Below are positions 27,022 through 35,888 of a stretch of 47,364 nucleotides of DNA, piece by piece. The notes below the pieces were generated by a model that saw only the letters and a program-made list of their open reading frames with translations, did no database searches and was not told the DNA's origin. Positions within the stretch are counted from its first letter, which is position 1, and the number at the start of each line of letters is the position of its first letter. Position numbers and translations under genes: made by a program. This DNA comes from JAKLFA01 sp964450385 (GTDB taxonomy: Bacteria; Omnitrophota; Gorgyraeia; Zapsychrales; JANLHA01), in the NCBI GenBank assembly GCA_964450385.1, contig CAYVEC010000014.1, positions 1 through 47,364 on the forward strand. Reading direction: 5' to 3'.

Positions 27022-28320
27022 CTAGCCTATCGGCAATGTTACAATAAAGGTGGCTCCCTCACCGGGGGCACTCTCAACGTGGATCTGACCGTCATAATTC
27101 TTGACGATCTCAGAAACGATCGTGAGCCCAAGGCCGCATCCTTTTTCGATATCCTTCGTGGTATAAAACGGCTCAAAGATCCGGGTCGGGTCCTCGTGCT
27201 CTGGGATCCCGGGACCGTTATCAGCGACTTCGATCGTGAGCCTCCCCTCCCCTTGCTGGGCCGAGACACGGATACGGCCTCCTGGGGGAAGGGCATCAAC
27301 GGCATTCCGGATGAGGTTAACGAGGATGCGTTCCAGGCCCTGGTCTGGGATCTCAGTGACATTTAAGGCGATCGCGCGGTCGATCCGGATATTTTTGTGA
27401 GCGGCCTCGGCTTGGACCGCCTGCACCGCCTGTTCAATCGCGGCCTGCGGGTGAATCAGTTGGAGCGGCTTTTCTGATCGGCGCGAACAGGCCAGGAGAT
27501 TCCGGACGATGGTGGCCATCCGGGTGAGACCGTTTTTGATTTCGAGGAGATAGCCGCGCAGGACGTCATCATCGGGGTCGATGTGGTTTAGGCAGAGATT
27601 CGTGTAACGCATCACTCCGTCGAGGGGATTATTGAATTCATGGGCGATCCCTCCGGCCATCTTGCCGACGGTCGCGAGCCGCTCATGGGCCACGATCTGG
27701 CGCCGGAGCTGTGTGGTGACCTGGTTTGTTTTGCCGAGCTCATTCGTGAGCTCCTCCGAGCGCTTCAGGATCGTCTGGAATTTTTTATAGAGCTCGATCC
27801 GGCGGTAATTGAGGGCGATCTGGCTCGCGAGAAAGTCGAGGAGCTGCATATCCGCCTCGCCGAAACGGGCGCCGCTCAACTTGTCGCTGATGTTGATGAC
27901 CCCGATCAGTTTGTCTTTGATCAGGAGCGGGGCGCAGATGAACGATGAGGTCTGATAGCTCGCTCGGGCGCGGTAGTTGGCGAATCGCGCATCCTGGCTG
28001 ATGTCCTTGACGAGGATCGGGGTCTTGAGCAGGGCGACCTGTCCCACGACCCCGCGCCCCATCTGCTTGATGAGCTGTTTACGTTCGGTGTGAGCGAGCC
28101 CCTGCGCGACCTTAAGCGTTAGTTCCTCGGTTGCCTCGTCGAAGATAAAGACGGATCCGCGGCCCGCGTGGAAGAGCTCAAGGGTACGGGCGAGCGAGAC
28201 CTCTAAGAGCTCAGAGGTTTCGCTCACAATATTCACGGCGGCGCAGATAGCGCTGACCTTTTGAAAGAGCTCCGATTGCGTCAGGAGCTGAATGTGGTCG
28301 TCAAGAACGTTATTCTGCAT
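27022..28320 (-). CDS. GAF-domain sensor histidine kinase (cytosolic)
   Basis: A 432-residue soluble kinase. A GAF domain covers about 25-180 (SVFIFDEATEELTLKVAQGL, GRGVVGQVALLKTPILVKDI, ICAPLLIKDKLIGVINI), and a coiled linker about 175-215. The H box has His227 in MAGGIAHEFNNPLDGV, the N box is LVNLIRNAVDAL, G1 DNGPGI, the F box EPFYTTKD and G2 GCGLGL. It lacks membrane segments. It is the likely partner of the NtrC-type regulator ten bases downstream. Its start overlaps the end of the TPR gene by 11 bases. Confidence 0.93.
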   Translation of the reverse strand: MQNNVLDDHIQLLTQSELFQKVSAICAAVNIVSETSELLEVSLARTLELFHAGRGSVFIFDEATEELTLKVAQGLAHTERKQLIKQMGRGVVGQVALLKTPILVKDISQDARFANYRARASYQTSSFICAPLLIKDKLIGVINISDKLSGARFGEADMQLLDFLASQIALNYRRIELYKKFQTILKRSEELTNELGKTNQVTTQLRRQIVAHERLATVGKMAGGIAHEFNNPLDGVMRYTNLCLNHIDPDDDVLRGYLLEIKNGLTRMATIVRNLLACSRRSEKPLQLIHPQAAIEQAVQAVQAEAAHKNIRIDRAIALNVTEIPDQGLERILVNLIRNAVDALPPGGRIRVSAQQGEGRLTIEVADNGPGIPEHEDPTRIFEPFYTTKDIEKGCGLGLTIVSEIVKNYDGQIHVESAPGEGATFIVTLPIG

Positions 28321-29215
28321 TCGTGACTGCCGTCTCCGCTTTCGGTTCTATGGTCGAGAACTGCGCGTTCTTTTCCCGGATGAACTGAAAATACTGGTTC
28401 AAGGGATGGTCCGGGTATTTTGTGCGGAAACCCTCAAACGTCTCAAGGATCCGCGCGGGGTTGTTGAGCTGGGACATCCCAATCATGGCCATGGTCCGCG
28501 CGGCGCGCAGAGCAGCCCCAGGATCAATAACCGCAGCGTAATCAAACAGGATTTTCTCAAGGAGGCGATAGGCCTCTTTCCAGTCCTGCCGCGCGATTTG
28601 CGCCGTGGCGAGTGATTGAAGGGCTTTGTACTTGAGAGGCGTCCCTTCTTTCGCCTTTGTATACTCGTCGGCGTAGTAGGAAATGGCCTTGGTTAGGGCC
28701 GCGGCCGCGGCCTCCTGGTCTCCGGCGCGCTGGTGCATACCGTAAATGTACAGGGGCATCGAGAGCCCGAGCGGCGAATTCGGATAATCTTTCCAGATTT
28801 TCCTGTAGATGCCGAGGGCCTGTTTAAAGTCCTTTTCCCCTTCATGGGTAATCCCGATATTGAGCAAGGCATCGCTCACGACCTGCGGGTTATCCGGGAA
28901 GATCCGGATCACGGTCTCGAAGGCCTCCCGCGCGGCTGGAAATTGGGTGCGGAGGATCTCAAGACGGCCGATTTGAAAATAGATCTGGGGCAGGAGCGAT
29001 GACTTGGGATTTTTTTCTGCCAGGGCCAGGTATTTGGCCTTGACATCCTCATAATGCTGAGGCGGCGCGGCCTTGGGGTCTTTGGCAATATCCTGAAAAT
29101 CCTGGTGGACCTTCCAGAGTTCGCGTTCGAGCGCGTAATTTCCATTGTCCATGAGCGAGAGCCCGACATGGATGACAACGAGGATCCCGACTAAAATAAT
29201 GAGGGTCTTTTTCAT
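28310..29215 (-). CDS. Membrane-anchored TPR protein of the signalling operon
   Basis: A 301-residue protein with an N-terminal membrane segment (about 4-22, LIILVGILVVIHVGLSL) and no lipobox Cys. The remainder is tetratricopeptide-type helices: LLPQIYFQIGRLEILRTQFPAAREAFETVI (about 80-109), ALLNIGITHEGEKDFKQALGIYRKI (about 115-141), and further units to about 270. It resembles the periplasmic TPR proteins that scaffold envelope complexes. It overlaps the upstream membrane-protein gene by four bases and the kinase gene by 11. The context suggests an envelope sensor feeding the kinase; that is inference. Confidence 0.75.
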   Translation of the reverse strand: MKKTLIILVGILVVIHVGLSLMDNGNYALERELWKVHQDFQDIAKDPKAAPPQHYEDVKAKYLALAEKNPKSSLLPQIYFQIGRLEILRTQFPAAREAFETVIRIFPDNPQVVSDALLNIGITHEGEKDFKQALGIYRKIWKDYPNSPLGLSMPLYIYGMHQRAGDQEAAAAALTKAISYYADEYTKAKEGTPLKYKALQSLATAQIARQDWKEAYRLLEKILFDYAAVIDPGAALRAARTMAMIGMSQLNNPARILETFEGFRTKYPDHPLNQYFQFIREKNAQFSTIEPKAETAVTNAE

Positions 29216-30072
29216 GCGTTATCCTTTTTTAATAAATAGGCGGTCGTGATCGCAGTATACTGCAGGGCATCAATGAACAGAATAAGGAACATTCCCAAGA
29301 TGATAATGAACTGCCAGCCCTCATACGAGACGCGGGCGCGGAGGATCGATGAATTGACCCTCACGAGCAGGAACGGGATGAATAGACTGACTGATATCAT
29401 CATCGCCGTGACCATCATCCAGAAATCACCACGGAGCAGACGGACATTCTGGATTAGGGCGCTAAAGACGTTCTTTTTTTCGAGAACGATCGCGGGGATC
29501 GCGTAGGAAAAGACCGCGGCGAAAAAGGCGGACATGAGCAGACTGAAATACGGGGCAAAGAGCAGGACCGATTGCTTGATGTAAAAATAGAGCCCGGTGG
29601 TTGATTGGATCCGAAGGGCCCGGCGTATGAGGACAAATGCGTAGGCGCGATCGAGAACCTGGATGCAGGCGATCATGAGCCCAGCGATAATGACAAAATT
29701 GACATACGGCCCGAATCCCAGCCGGGGAAGTCGGTCGACCCTCTCTCCGCTTTCGACCTGGCGGATCATCAGGATCGCCTTGCCAATGAATACGGTCTGA
29801 AGGAACACATAGAACAAAATCTGTGTGTGCTGAAACCACTTATTCAGGAGCTCAAAGTTGTAGGGATAATGGAGAAAAATTGGGTTTTTTTCAATCGACA
29901 TAATCATCGGCGCAAAAAATGTCGACAGCGGGTACCGCGGTGCAAAAAACAGGACTTGCATGATCAGAAGTTGTAAAAAGGCAACAAAAGCATACGGATA
30001 CAAAATTTGCGGATTCTTGGCCAGGGCGGCCAAAGAGGTGTGTATTAATGAAAAAGCACGCTTAATGAACAT
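29212..30072 (-). CDS. Polytopic membrane protein heading the signalling operon
   Basis: A 286-residue inner-membrane protein with about six hydrophobic segments (roughly 26-44, 90-103, 128-150, 170-195, 215-236, 252-275). The pattern of an N-terminal amphipathic region and LIQNVRLLRGDFWMMV between late helices resembles uncharacterised transporter-like proteins; I do not assign a family. GGGGGGAG stands about four bases before the ATG, and a near-consensus promoter lies 31 bases upstream. Its stop overlaps the TPR gene start (ATGA), so the two are probably made together. Confidence 0.7.
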   Translation of the reverse strand: MFIKRAFSLIHTSLAALAKNPQILYPYAFVAFLQLLIMQVLFFAPRYPLSTFFAPMIMSIEKNPIFLHYPYNFELLNKWFQHTQILFYVFLQTVFIGKAILMIRQVESGERVDRLPRLGFGPYVNFVIIAGLMIACIQVLDRAYAFVLIRRALRIQSTTGLYFYIKQSVLLFAPYFSLLMSAFFAAVFSYAIPAIVLEKKNVFSALIQNVRLLRGDFWMMVTAMMISVSLFIPFLLVRVNSSILRARVSYEGWQFIIILGMFLILFIDALQYTAITTAYLLKKDNA

Positions 30073-30102
30073 ATTCTCCCCCCGTGTGTGCGTTTTTATT
30101 TC

Positions 30103-30130
30103 ATTATAACTATAAGTATTACTATGTCAA
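30103..30130 (-). promoter_or_regulatory. Sigma-70 type promoter of the signalling operon
   Basis: On the minus strand a perfect TTGACA (30130-30125) and a perfect TATAAT (30108-30103) are spaced by 16 bases. The start should fall near 30096, about 24 bases before the ATG at 30072. Confidence 0.85.
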
Positions 30131-30163
30131 TATATGGTCGTTTCTTTTTTCACTTTCCTTTTC

Positions 30164-33148
30164 TTAACGAGGTTGAAGTTCGCTGATTTTATTACGGATA
30201 TTGTCCGCAATCGATTGATAGTCCTGGCCCGGCCGTATATCATGCCCCATGAGTGCCGCGGCAGGAACCGCGGTTCCGATATGGACCCGTATCCGTTTCC
30301 CTAACGCTGGAAACCGTTGGCCGCGTGGCCATGCCTGAAACGCTCCGTCGATATAGACCGGCAGGACAGGGCTCGTCACCTCTTTAACAAGGACTCCGAT
30401 CCCCTTCCGGAATTCTTTCAGGTCACCATCGATCGACCGCTGGCCCTCAGGGAAATAGCAGAGATACTGGTTTTTTCTAAGGACATGGGCGCAGATTTTT
30501 AACGCGTCGATCATGGTATAGGTGAAATTCAAGGGGATCAAGCGCATGACCCGCTGAAAAGGACGTAGCAAGAAGTGGTCCAAAAATTTGCTATCCCCGA
30601 GGAAAAATGTCTTTGTCAGGAACGAGACCGGCAAGGCGGCCAGGATCAGGAGCGGGTCATAAAACGAGACGTGGTTCGGGCAGATGAGCAGGGGCTCCCC
30701 TTCTTTATGGTTCGAAAGATGGTCGACCCCCGTCACGGTCAGTCCATGAAAGAGCCGGAAATACAGCCAGCTGAGCGTGTGGGCGATCCATGTGACGGCT
30801 CGGGCCCACGGGTGATGCGTGCCTGGCTGGATGCGTTCAGCAAGGGCGGGATGGGCGGGTTGTTGAAGGATATCAGACCAGAGCGTGACCGAGGGACTTG
30901 GCGCGGCCTGCATGTGCGGCAGGGCGTCATGGAGTTTGGTCAATAGGTCGCCGACGGTTGATGTCATAAAAAAATCAAAGGCGATCGAGTCGTCCATGAT
31001 CAGGCCGAGCCGGTCCTGAAGGCTGAGAAGCACCTCCATTCGTCCGAGTGAATCGAGTCCGAGATCAAGCTCGAGATGGTCCTCTTCGTAGACCGCCGGC
31101 CGGTTGAGGATTTCTCGAAGGAGCGACTTGGCGCGTTCGGCCAGGATCGCGAAATTTTTCGTTGGATCGATATCGCTGATGATCAGCCCATTCTCGTCGA
31201 TCGCGATCCCGTCGGGGCGTGAGGCGGCGAATTCCTGAAGTTTGGCAACGAGTTCCTGGATGCGCGTACAGACAAAAAATTGGATCGCCTGTTCGTCGGA
31301 CAGGGTAAGACTCAGATGATCTTTGAGCCCCAGGAGGAGCTCCATGCGTCCAAGCGAATCGAGTCCAAGGTCGAGTTCGAGATGATCGTGCGTTGAGACC
31401 GGGCGGCCGAGTTCGCGGCTGATATAGGCGATCGTGAGTTGGGCGAGTTCAGATCCTTTGGGTGATGCCTCCCCCTCCTCTACTTCGGTCGTCTTGGGGG
31501 TGCCGAGCTGGCGGTAGAGGTCCACGAGGTGAAAACGTTGGAGTTTGCCGAGCCGGGTTCGAGGCAGGGGTTCTCGGGCAATCGCAAAGCCGGTGATTCG
31601 TTTGTACGTAGGCAGATGGACCGAGATGTTTTCGAATTCCCACCGGAGTCGTTTGTGGATGTTCAATTCCTGCTCGGCCATGAAATGGGTGAAGTTCGGG
31701 AGGACGATCGCGACCAGGCGCTCCTGGTTGATGCCTTTCGGACTTCGTTGCCGGAGCGGCAGGACCGCGATATCTTGGACGAACGGGTTTTTGGCATAGA
31801 CGGCCTCGACCTCTTCGGGGTTGATGTTCTTGCCGTTCGCGAGCACGATGAGGTCGTTGGTGCGGCCGTTTAGATAGATGAACCCGTCTTTGTCAATACG
31901 TCCTTTGTCTCCGGTATGGAACCAGCCGTCGATCACCACTCGGGCGGTTTCCCGGGGCATCTTAAAATATCCGGCCATGACGTTCGCCCCTCGGATCGCG
32001 ATTTCTCCTTCGCCGTCGCTGTCAGGATTGCGGACCGTGACCTCAACACCGGGCAGGGGTCGCCCCACTGACCCGAACCGCGCGTCATCGGCCAGGGCAA
32101 AGCTGACGACCGGCGAGGTCTCGGTGAGCCCGTATCCCTCGATAAGCGTAAATCCCCATCCGTAGAAGTCCTGCGCGATCTGTGGGTCAAGGCGCGCGCC
32201 GCCCGAGATCATGAGCCGCAGGCTGGTTCCGACCCGTTCATGCATCGCGGCAAAGAGGCGTTTTCCGGGATTCCGTTTGAGGAGGCGCCGTGAGGCCTGG
32301 CAGAGCAGGGCCGCGGTTGTCACCCCCTGGCGTTTGATCACCGGCAGCCCGCTGATCGTTGATGCGATCGCCGCATGGAGGTGATTGAATACCTGGGGAA
32401 CACCGACGAGGATCGTTGCCTCCGCCCGTTTGATGGTGGCGATGATCTCAGCCGAGGCCAGGCTCGGCGGATAGACGATCGAGGCCCCGATCAGGAGCGG
32501 ATAAAGGAGCGTCGTTGTGAACGCGTAAGTGTGGTGGAGCGGCAGGATCGAGACAATGATGTCGTCGGCCTCGGCGATTTTTAGTTGATCGATCGATCGG
32601 AGATTGGCCAGCAGATTCGTGTGGGTGAGCATTACGGCCTTGGGTTCGCCGGTGGTGCCGGATGTATAAAACAGGGCCGCAAGCGAATGCCGGCCGGCCT
32701 GTCGGGGCTGCCGGTGCGAATGAACAGGTTTGGAATCCGGGATCTGGTCAACGGCGAGCCAGGGGATCCCGGCGGTTGTGTCGCCGGCCAGGTGCTTGAT
32801 GCGTGAGCTCGTGATCACAAGCTGGGCCTCGCTATGAACAAGGCAGCGGGTTCGGTCGTCTGGCGGGAGCTGGATGTCGAGCGGGACCGCGACCGCTCCG
32901 AGATACCAGACCGCCATCAGGGTCCAGGCGAACTCAGGCCGATTTTCGAGGAGGATCGCCACCTTGTCTCCGCTTTTGATCCCGAATTCTGAGCTGATGA
33001 GGCTGCTTAGGCCGATGGCCCGCGAGATGATCTGGGCGTAGGAGATGTGGTTGAGCCCGCCCGCGTGCTCCGCCAGAAGGGCGGTCTTGTCGTGGAATTT
33101 GTGGGCACTCGTGAGAAAGGCGTCAAAAAGATATCCGGAATTGAGCAT
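30164..33148 (-). CDS. Four-module fusion: acyl-AMP ligase, two acyl carrier domains, PlsC acyltransferase
   Basis: A 994-residue multidomain enzyme. Residues 1-545 are an AMP-forming ligase: LFYTSGTTGEPKA (159-171), IEGYGLTETSPVV (336-348), GDKGRIDKDGF and NGK near 438-440. Two carrier domains follow, each with the phosphopantetheine serine in LGLDSLGR: Ser598 (domain about 565-640) and Ser700 (about 670-745). The C-terminus (about 780-994) is a PlsC-type acyltransferase with NHVSFYD (825-831) and FPEGQRS (899-905). A self-contained route is implied: activate a fatty acid, load it on a carrier, transfer it to an acceptor. Aas-type proteins fuse a ligase and PlsC, but the doubled carrier is unusual. 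It ends the operon, 30 bases after the FeeM-like gene. The start at 33148 lacks a clear ribosome site. Confidence 0.9.
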   Translation of the reverse strand: MLNSGYLFDAFLTSAHKFHDKTALLAEHAGGLNHISYAQIISRAIGLSSLISSEFGIKSGDKVAILLENRPEFAWTLMAVWYLGAVAVPLDIQLPPDDRTRCLVHSEAQLVITSSRIKHLAGDTTAGIPWLAVDQIPDSKPVHSHRQPRQAGRHSLAALFYTSGTTGEPKAVMLTHTNLLANLRSIDQLKIAEADDIIVSILPLHHTYAFTTTLLYPLLIGASIVYPPSLASAEIIATIKRAEATILVGVPQVFNHLHAAIASTISGLPVIKRQGVTTAALLCQASRRLLKRNPGKRLFAAMHERVGTSLRLMISGGARLDPQIAQDFYGWGFTLIEGYGLTETSPVVSFALADDARFGSVGRPLPGVEVTVRNPDSDGEGEIAIRGANVMAGYFKMPRETARVVIDGWFHTGDKGRIDKDGFIYLNGRTNDLIVLANGKNINPEEVEAVYAKNPFVQDIAVLPLRQRSPKGINQERLVAIVLPNFTHFMAEQELNIHKRLRWEFENISVHLPTYKRITGFAIAREPLPRTRLGKLQRFHLVDLYRQLGTPKTTEVEEGEASPKGSELAQLTIAYISRELGRPVSTHDHLELDLGLDSLGRMELLLGLKDHLSLTLSDEQAIQFFVCTRIQELVAKLQEFAASRPDGIAIDENGLIISDIDPTKNFAILAERAKSLLREILNRPAVYEEDHLELDLGLDSLGRMEVLLSLQDRLGLIMDDSIAFDFFMTSTVGDLLTKLHDALPHMQAAPSPSVTLWSDILQQPAHPALAERIQPGTHHPWARAVTWIAHTLSWLYFRLFHGLTVTGVDHLSNHKEGEPLLICPNHVSFYDPLLILAALPVSFLTKTFFLGDSKFLDHFLLRPFQRVMRLIPLNFTYTMIDALKICAHVLRKNQYLCYFPEGQRSIDGDLKEFRKGIGVLVKEVTSPVLPVYIDGAFQAWPRGQRFPALGKRIRVHIGTAVPAAALMGHDIRPGQDYQSIADNIRNKISELQPR

Positions 33149-33178
33149 AGTGTCAATGATAGTCTGTTCAGCGTCGGT

Positions 33179-33997
33179 CTAGGGCAGAATGCCTGCCAGA
33201 TTATAGTCCGGATAGCAACCTCGAATATAGGCAAGCTGATCCTGTTGGGTCGTCGAGGCCAGGCCGAACCGTTTGTTTAAAAAATAGGCGATATCCTCAG
33301 GGGTGAGCCGGATCTTTCCCTGAAAATGGCATGGGTCGATCGTGCCGCTAAAGAACATTCGGTATAGATTTTTTCGTGATGACGCGGCGCTCTCCTCTTC
33401 GATCGTGCTGATGTCGAGGATCTTGGCAATGGCCGGCGCACCGTTCACCTTGGCGTAGGAACGGAGCGGTCCAAGGTGTTTGAAGTAGAGCGATTCATAA
33501 ATGCTCTCGTGTTTCGGGTTGATCGCGATGCAAATATATTGAATGTCCGTCTGGGTCCGGATGAAGTCAAGGATATAGCGGAAGAGAAAAAAAACAAGGA
33601 ACATCTTTTTAGCGTTGAACATGAGAGGCAGGCGCTCGCTGAGGAGGTCTGAATTGTGGGCCAGCATCGAGATCTCGCAGAATTTTTTTCCGTCGCGGCG
33701 CAGGCCCTCGAGTTCCTCGTGATAGAGGTCATCCATGGGGAGTCCTAGGGGTGAATTGGGGATGATCGTCGCGGTCGCGACCACGATATCGTCGACGAGG
33801 GCGACGAGGGTCGTTGTCTCGGGCAGGATATTCTGGAGGGAGAACCACATGCGTGACGGGTCGTCGTTGATATAGCCTTGTTTAAGATACTCTTCGTAGA
33901 CGAGATTGAAGGCCTGCTCGAGCTCCTCGCGTGTCCGGGCCACACGGTAGCTGATGCTGTCAAAAACATTTCGAAGTGAAACGTGGTCTAATACCAT
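33179..33997 (-). CDS. FeeM-like N-acyltransferase (N-acyl amino acid synthase / exosortase-associated acyltransferase type)
   Basis: A 272-residue GNAT-fold protein. SYRVARTREELEQAFNLVYEEYLKQGYI at the N-terminus, the strand TTLVALVDDIVVATATIIPNSPLGLPMDDLY (about 61-91), EISMLAHNSD (about 107-116), IQYICIAINPKHESIYESLYFKHLG (about 151-175) and GAPAIAKILDI fit the N-acyl amino acid synthase FeeM and the related acyltransferases annotated beside PEP-CTERM/exosortase systems. These move an acyl group from ACP to an amino group. The downstream ligase-ACP-ACP-PlsC fusion can supply the acyl-ACP. The C-terminal third (about 190-272) extends past the GNAT core. Nine bases separate it from the PilZ gene. 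The acceptor is unknown. Confidence 0.8.
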   Translation of the reverse strand: MVLDHVSLRNVFDSISYRVARTREELEQAFNLVYEEYLKQGYINDDPSRMWFSLQNILPETTTLVALVDDIVVATATIIPNSPLGLPMDDLYHEELEGLRRDGKKFCEISMLAHNSDLLSERLPLMFNAKKMFLVFFLFRYILDFIRTQTDIQYICIAINPKHESIYESLYFKHLGPLRSYAKVNGAPAIAKILDISTIEEESAASSRKNLYRMFFSGTIDPCHFQGKIRLTPEDIAYFLNKRFGLASTTQQDQLAYIRGCYPDYNLAGILP

Positions 33998-34006
33998 CTT
34001 GGTCGC

Positions 34007-34444
34007 CTAGGGTTGGTCGTTCGGGTCACGAAGCTGGCCGGTCTCGTCGAGATATTTCGCCAGGATCTGGTCCGATATGAACGACATGAATTTTTTTTCC
34101 GTGGCCGGGTCGCGCTGACGGATAATGAGCCCATAGGCCCAACCCGTGGCCCCGCGTTCCGCCGGCCGGCTCCAGGCGATCTCGGCATCAAAAAAGACCG
34201 GGTTCGGGTCATCGGGCAGCATGAGCTTGATCATGAGCTGTTCGGACCGGGCGATTTGTTCAGGGGCGTGGAAGCCGAGGCCTTCGCCGCAGATATTGTC
34301 CAGGAGGAACGGGCCGCTCCAGTGGATATCGTTATGCGCGGCCGAGCGTAGGCTGTAATAGATCGAGAGCGGCAGCGTGAGTCGTTCGCATTGCCGTTTG
34401 TCACGGGCCAGGATCTCTTTGAGTTTTGAGATTTTTGATTCCAT
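34007..34444 (-). CDS. PilZ domain protein
   Basis: A 145-residue protein. The c-di-GMP binding signature is recognisable: RxxxR as Arg-Gln-Cys-Glu-Arg in KRQCERLTL (about 17-25) and the second motif as NICGEGLGF (about 50-58), in which Cys replaces the usual Ser of (D/N)xSxxG. A beta-barrel core continues through VFFDAEIAWS and YGLIIRQRD. An N-terminal helix and a C-terminal helix (SFISDQILAKYL) flank it. It probably lets cyclic-di-GMP control the operon's enzymes or export. A GGAGGCGAGG ribosome site lies five bases before the ATG. It sits 67 bases after the barrel gene. Confidence 0.8.
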   Translation of the reverse strand: MESKISKLKEILARDKRQCERLTLPLSIYYSLRSAAHNDIHWSGPFLLDNICGEGLGFHAPEQIARSEQLMIKLMLPDDPNPVFFDAEIAWSRPAERGATGWAYGLIIRQRDPATEKKFMSFISDQILAKYLDETGQLRDPNDQP

Positions 34445-34511
34445 GATTGCCTCGCCTCCCCCCTGCCGGCACCCCTAATATATCGATATTTAAACTAAAT
34501 GTAAATGCTCT

Positions 34512-35888
34512 TTAAAATTTTAAAGTCACCATGAAATAGATCATGTCGTTTGAATCAAAATGGCCGAACATCGTGCTCGTATCACTGTCCTGAAAAATGG
34601 TCGCGCCACCCGTGACCTGAAAGAAGTCGCTGGGCATGTAGGTGATCCGGGGATGGAGCATCCAGTCTCGGTAGGTGAGGTTGAGCCGCCAATCCAGGAT
34701 CGCCTGCCAGATGTCGCGGCAAAAGGTCTGGCGGATCCTGCCAGTGAGATAGTGCGGCGCCTGCTGCTGGCCGTAAAGATCCGTGTAATGAAAGATGTAT
34801 TCCTGGACCCATTGGATATTGATGTAGACATTGTGCGGTAACGTTCGGTCGATGCCGAGTCCAGCGGTGATGATGTCTTTGGTGGTATATGCCAGGTCCC
34901 GTGACACAAATGGACGGCCCCACGCCATCGCCACCTCCCCTCGCACCCCGAAGGAGCGGATGACAGTTTCCCAATCCATTCCGACGGTGTTGACCCGTGG
35001 GTGTTCTGCGGTGAGCGTCAGGTCCGTTGAAGTGGGATTCGCCGCGAGCAGGTCTGCCAGATGGCCCAGGGTCGGGATGTAGAGGAATTGTTTAACGGTG
35101 TTGCCTACGGGGGTCTGTTCCCGCAGCGTCGGTGTTGTGTGAAAGGCATTCAGATAATAGAGACTGTAATCAGCGGCTGCGGTATTTCGCCGAAGACGTA
35201 TGCCGAACTGGCCGCTGTGCAGTCCCTTGTGCGGATTGTCCCGGTCAACAACGCCGATGTCCGCGACTGTTGTCTTGGCCTCATTGGTATAAGGTCCGAG
35301 CCGGACTCCTTGTTTGAGATGGTCGAACCAGGAGAGATTTTGGTCAAAATAGGTCACGGTATCCGGCCGAAAGAACGGCATATAGATCGTCTCGAGGGTT
35401 GTCTCGGGCGTCGCGTATTGATGACGGAGCATCCAGACCGGCTGTTTGCGTTCCTGTTTGTCGTAGAGGATAAAATAGGTCTGGTCCTGGGGATTGACCC
35501 GGTCAATGATGCTCAGGTTGTCGAGAACACCCCAGGTCACGACCTGCTGTCCGATGCTGAAACGATGGCGTTCATGCTCCATCTGCGCGTAGAGCTCGCG
35601 CCAGCGGGTGCTCGTCAGGGTCTCGGTATCGAGCCCGGTCCGCGTTTCAATGCGCCATTCCCCGTCGGCCTTCACGAGGATCCCGGCATCGTTGAATCGG
35701 ACGGTCTGCGCGGAGCGGAGCCGCGTATCGCTGATCGCGTCGTCCTCATAGATATTATTCGGGACCGCCTCACGCGCCCAGAGGGAACGGACCGTATATT
35801 CCGGGGTCCAGGTTAGGGTCTCCTCCGCACCCGAGGCACCGGCGGCAGACAGGCACAGAGCGATACAGAGAAAAAGATGTTTTTTCAT
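34512..35888 (-). CDS. DUF1302-like outer-membrane beta-barrel protein
   Basis: A 458-residue protein with a signal peptide (about 1-21, LFLCIALCLSAAGASGA) and a long series of alternating amphipathic strands that ends in YFMVTLKF, the aromatic C-terminus expected for outer-membrane insertion. The blocks RWRELYAQMEHERHRFSIGQQVVTWGVLDNLSIIDRVNPQD (about 95-135) and WMLRHQY are the hallmark of DUF1302-type porin-like proteins, which often neighbour RND exporters and LolA-like proteins. It probably delivers or passes a lipid at the outer membrane. Its start overlaps the LolA-like gene by four bases. Confidence 0.8.
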   Translation of the reverse strand: MKKHLFLCIALCLSAAGASGAEETLTWTPEYTVRSLWAREAVPNNIYEDDAISDTRLRSAQTVRFNDAGILVKADGEWRIETRTGLDTETLTSTRWRELYAQMEHERHRFSIGQQVVTWGVLDNLSIIDRVNPQDQTYFILYDKQERKQPVWMLRHQYATPETTLETIYMPFFRPDTVTYFDQNLSWFDHLKQGVRLGPYTNEAKTTVADIGVVDRDNPHKGLHSGQFGIRLRRNTAAADYSLYYLNAFHTTPTLREQTPVGNTVKQFLYIPTLGHLADLLAANPTSTDLTLTAEHPRVNTVGMDWETVIRSFGVRGEVAMAWGRPFVSRDLAYTTKDIITAGLGIDRTLPHNVYINIQWVQEYIFHYTDLYGQQQAPHYLTGRIRQTFCRDIWQAILDWRLNLTYRDWMLHPRITYMPSDFFQVTGGATIFQDSDTSTMFGHFDSNDMIYFMVTLKF

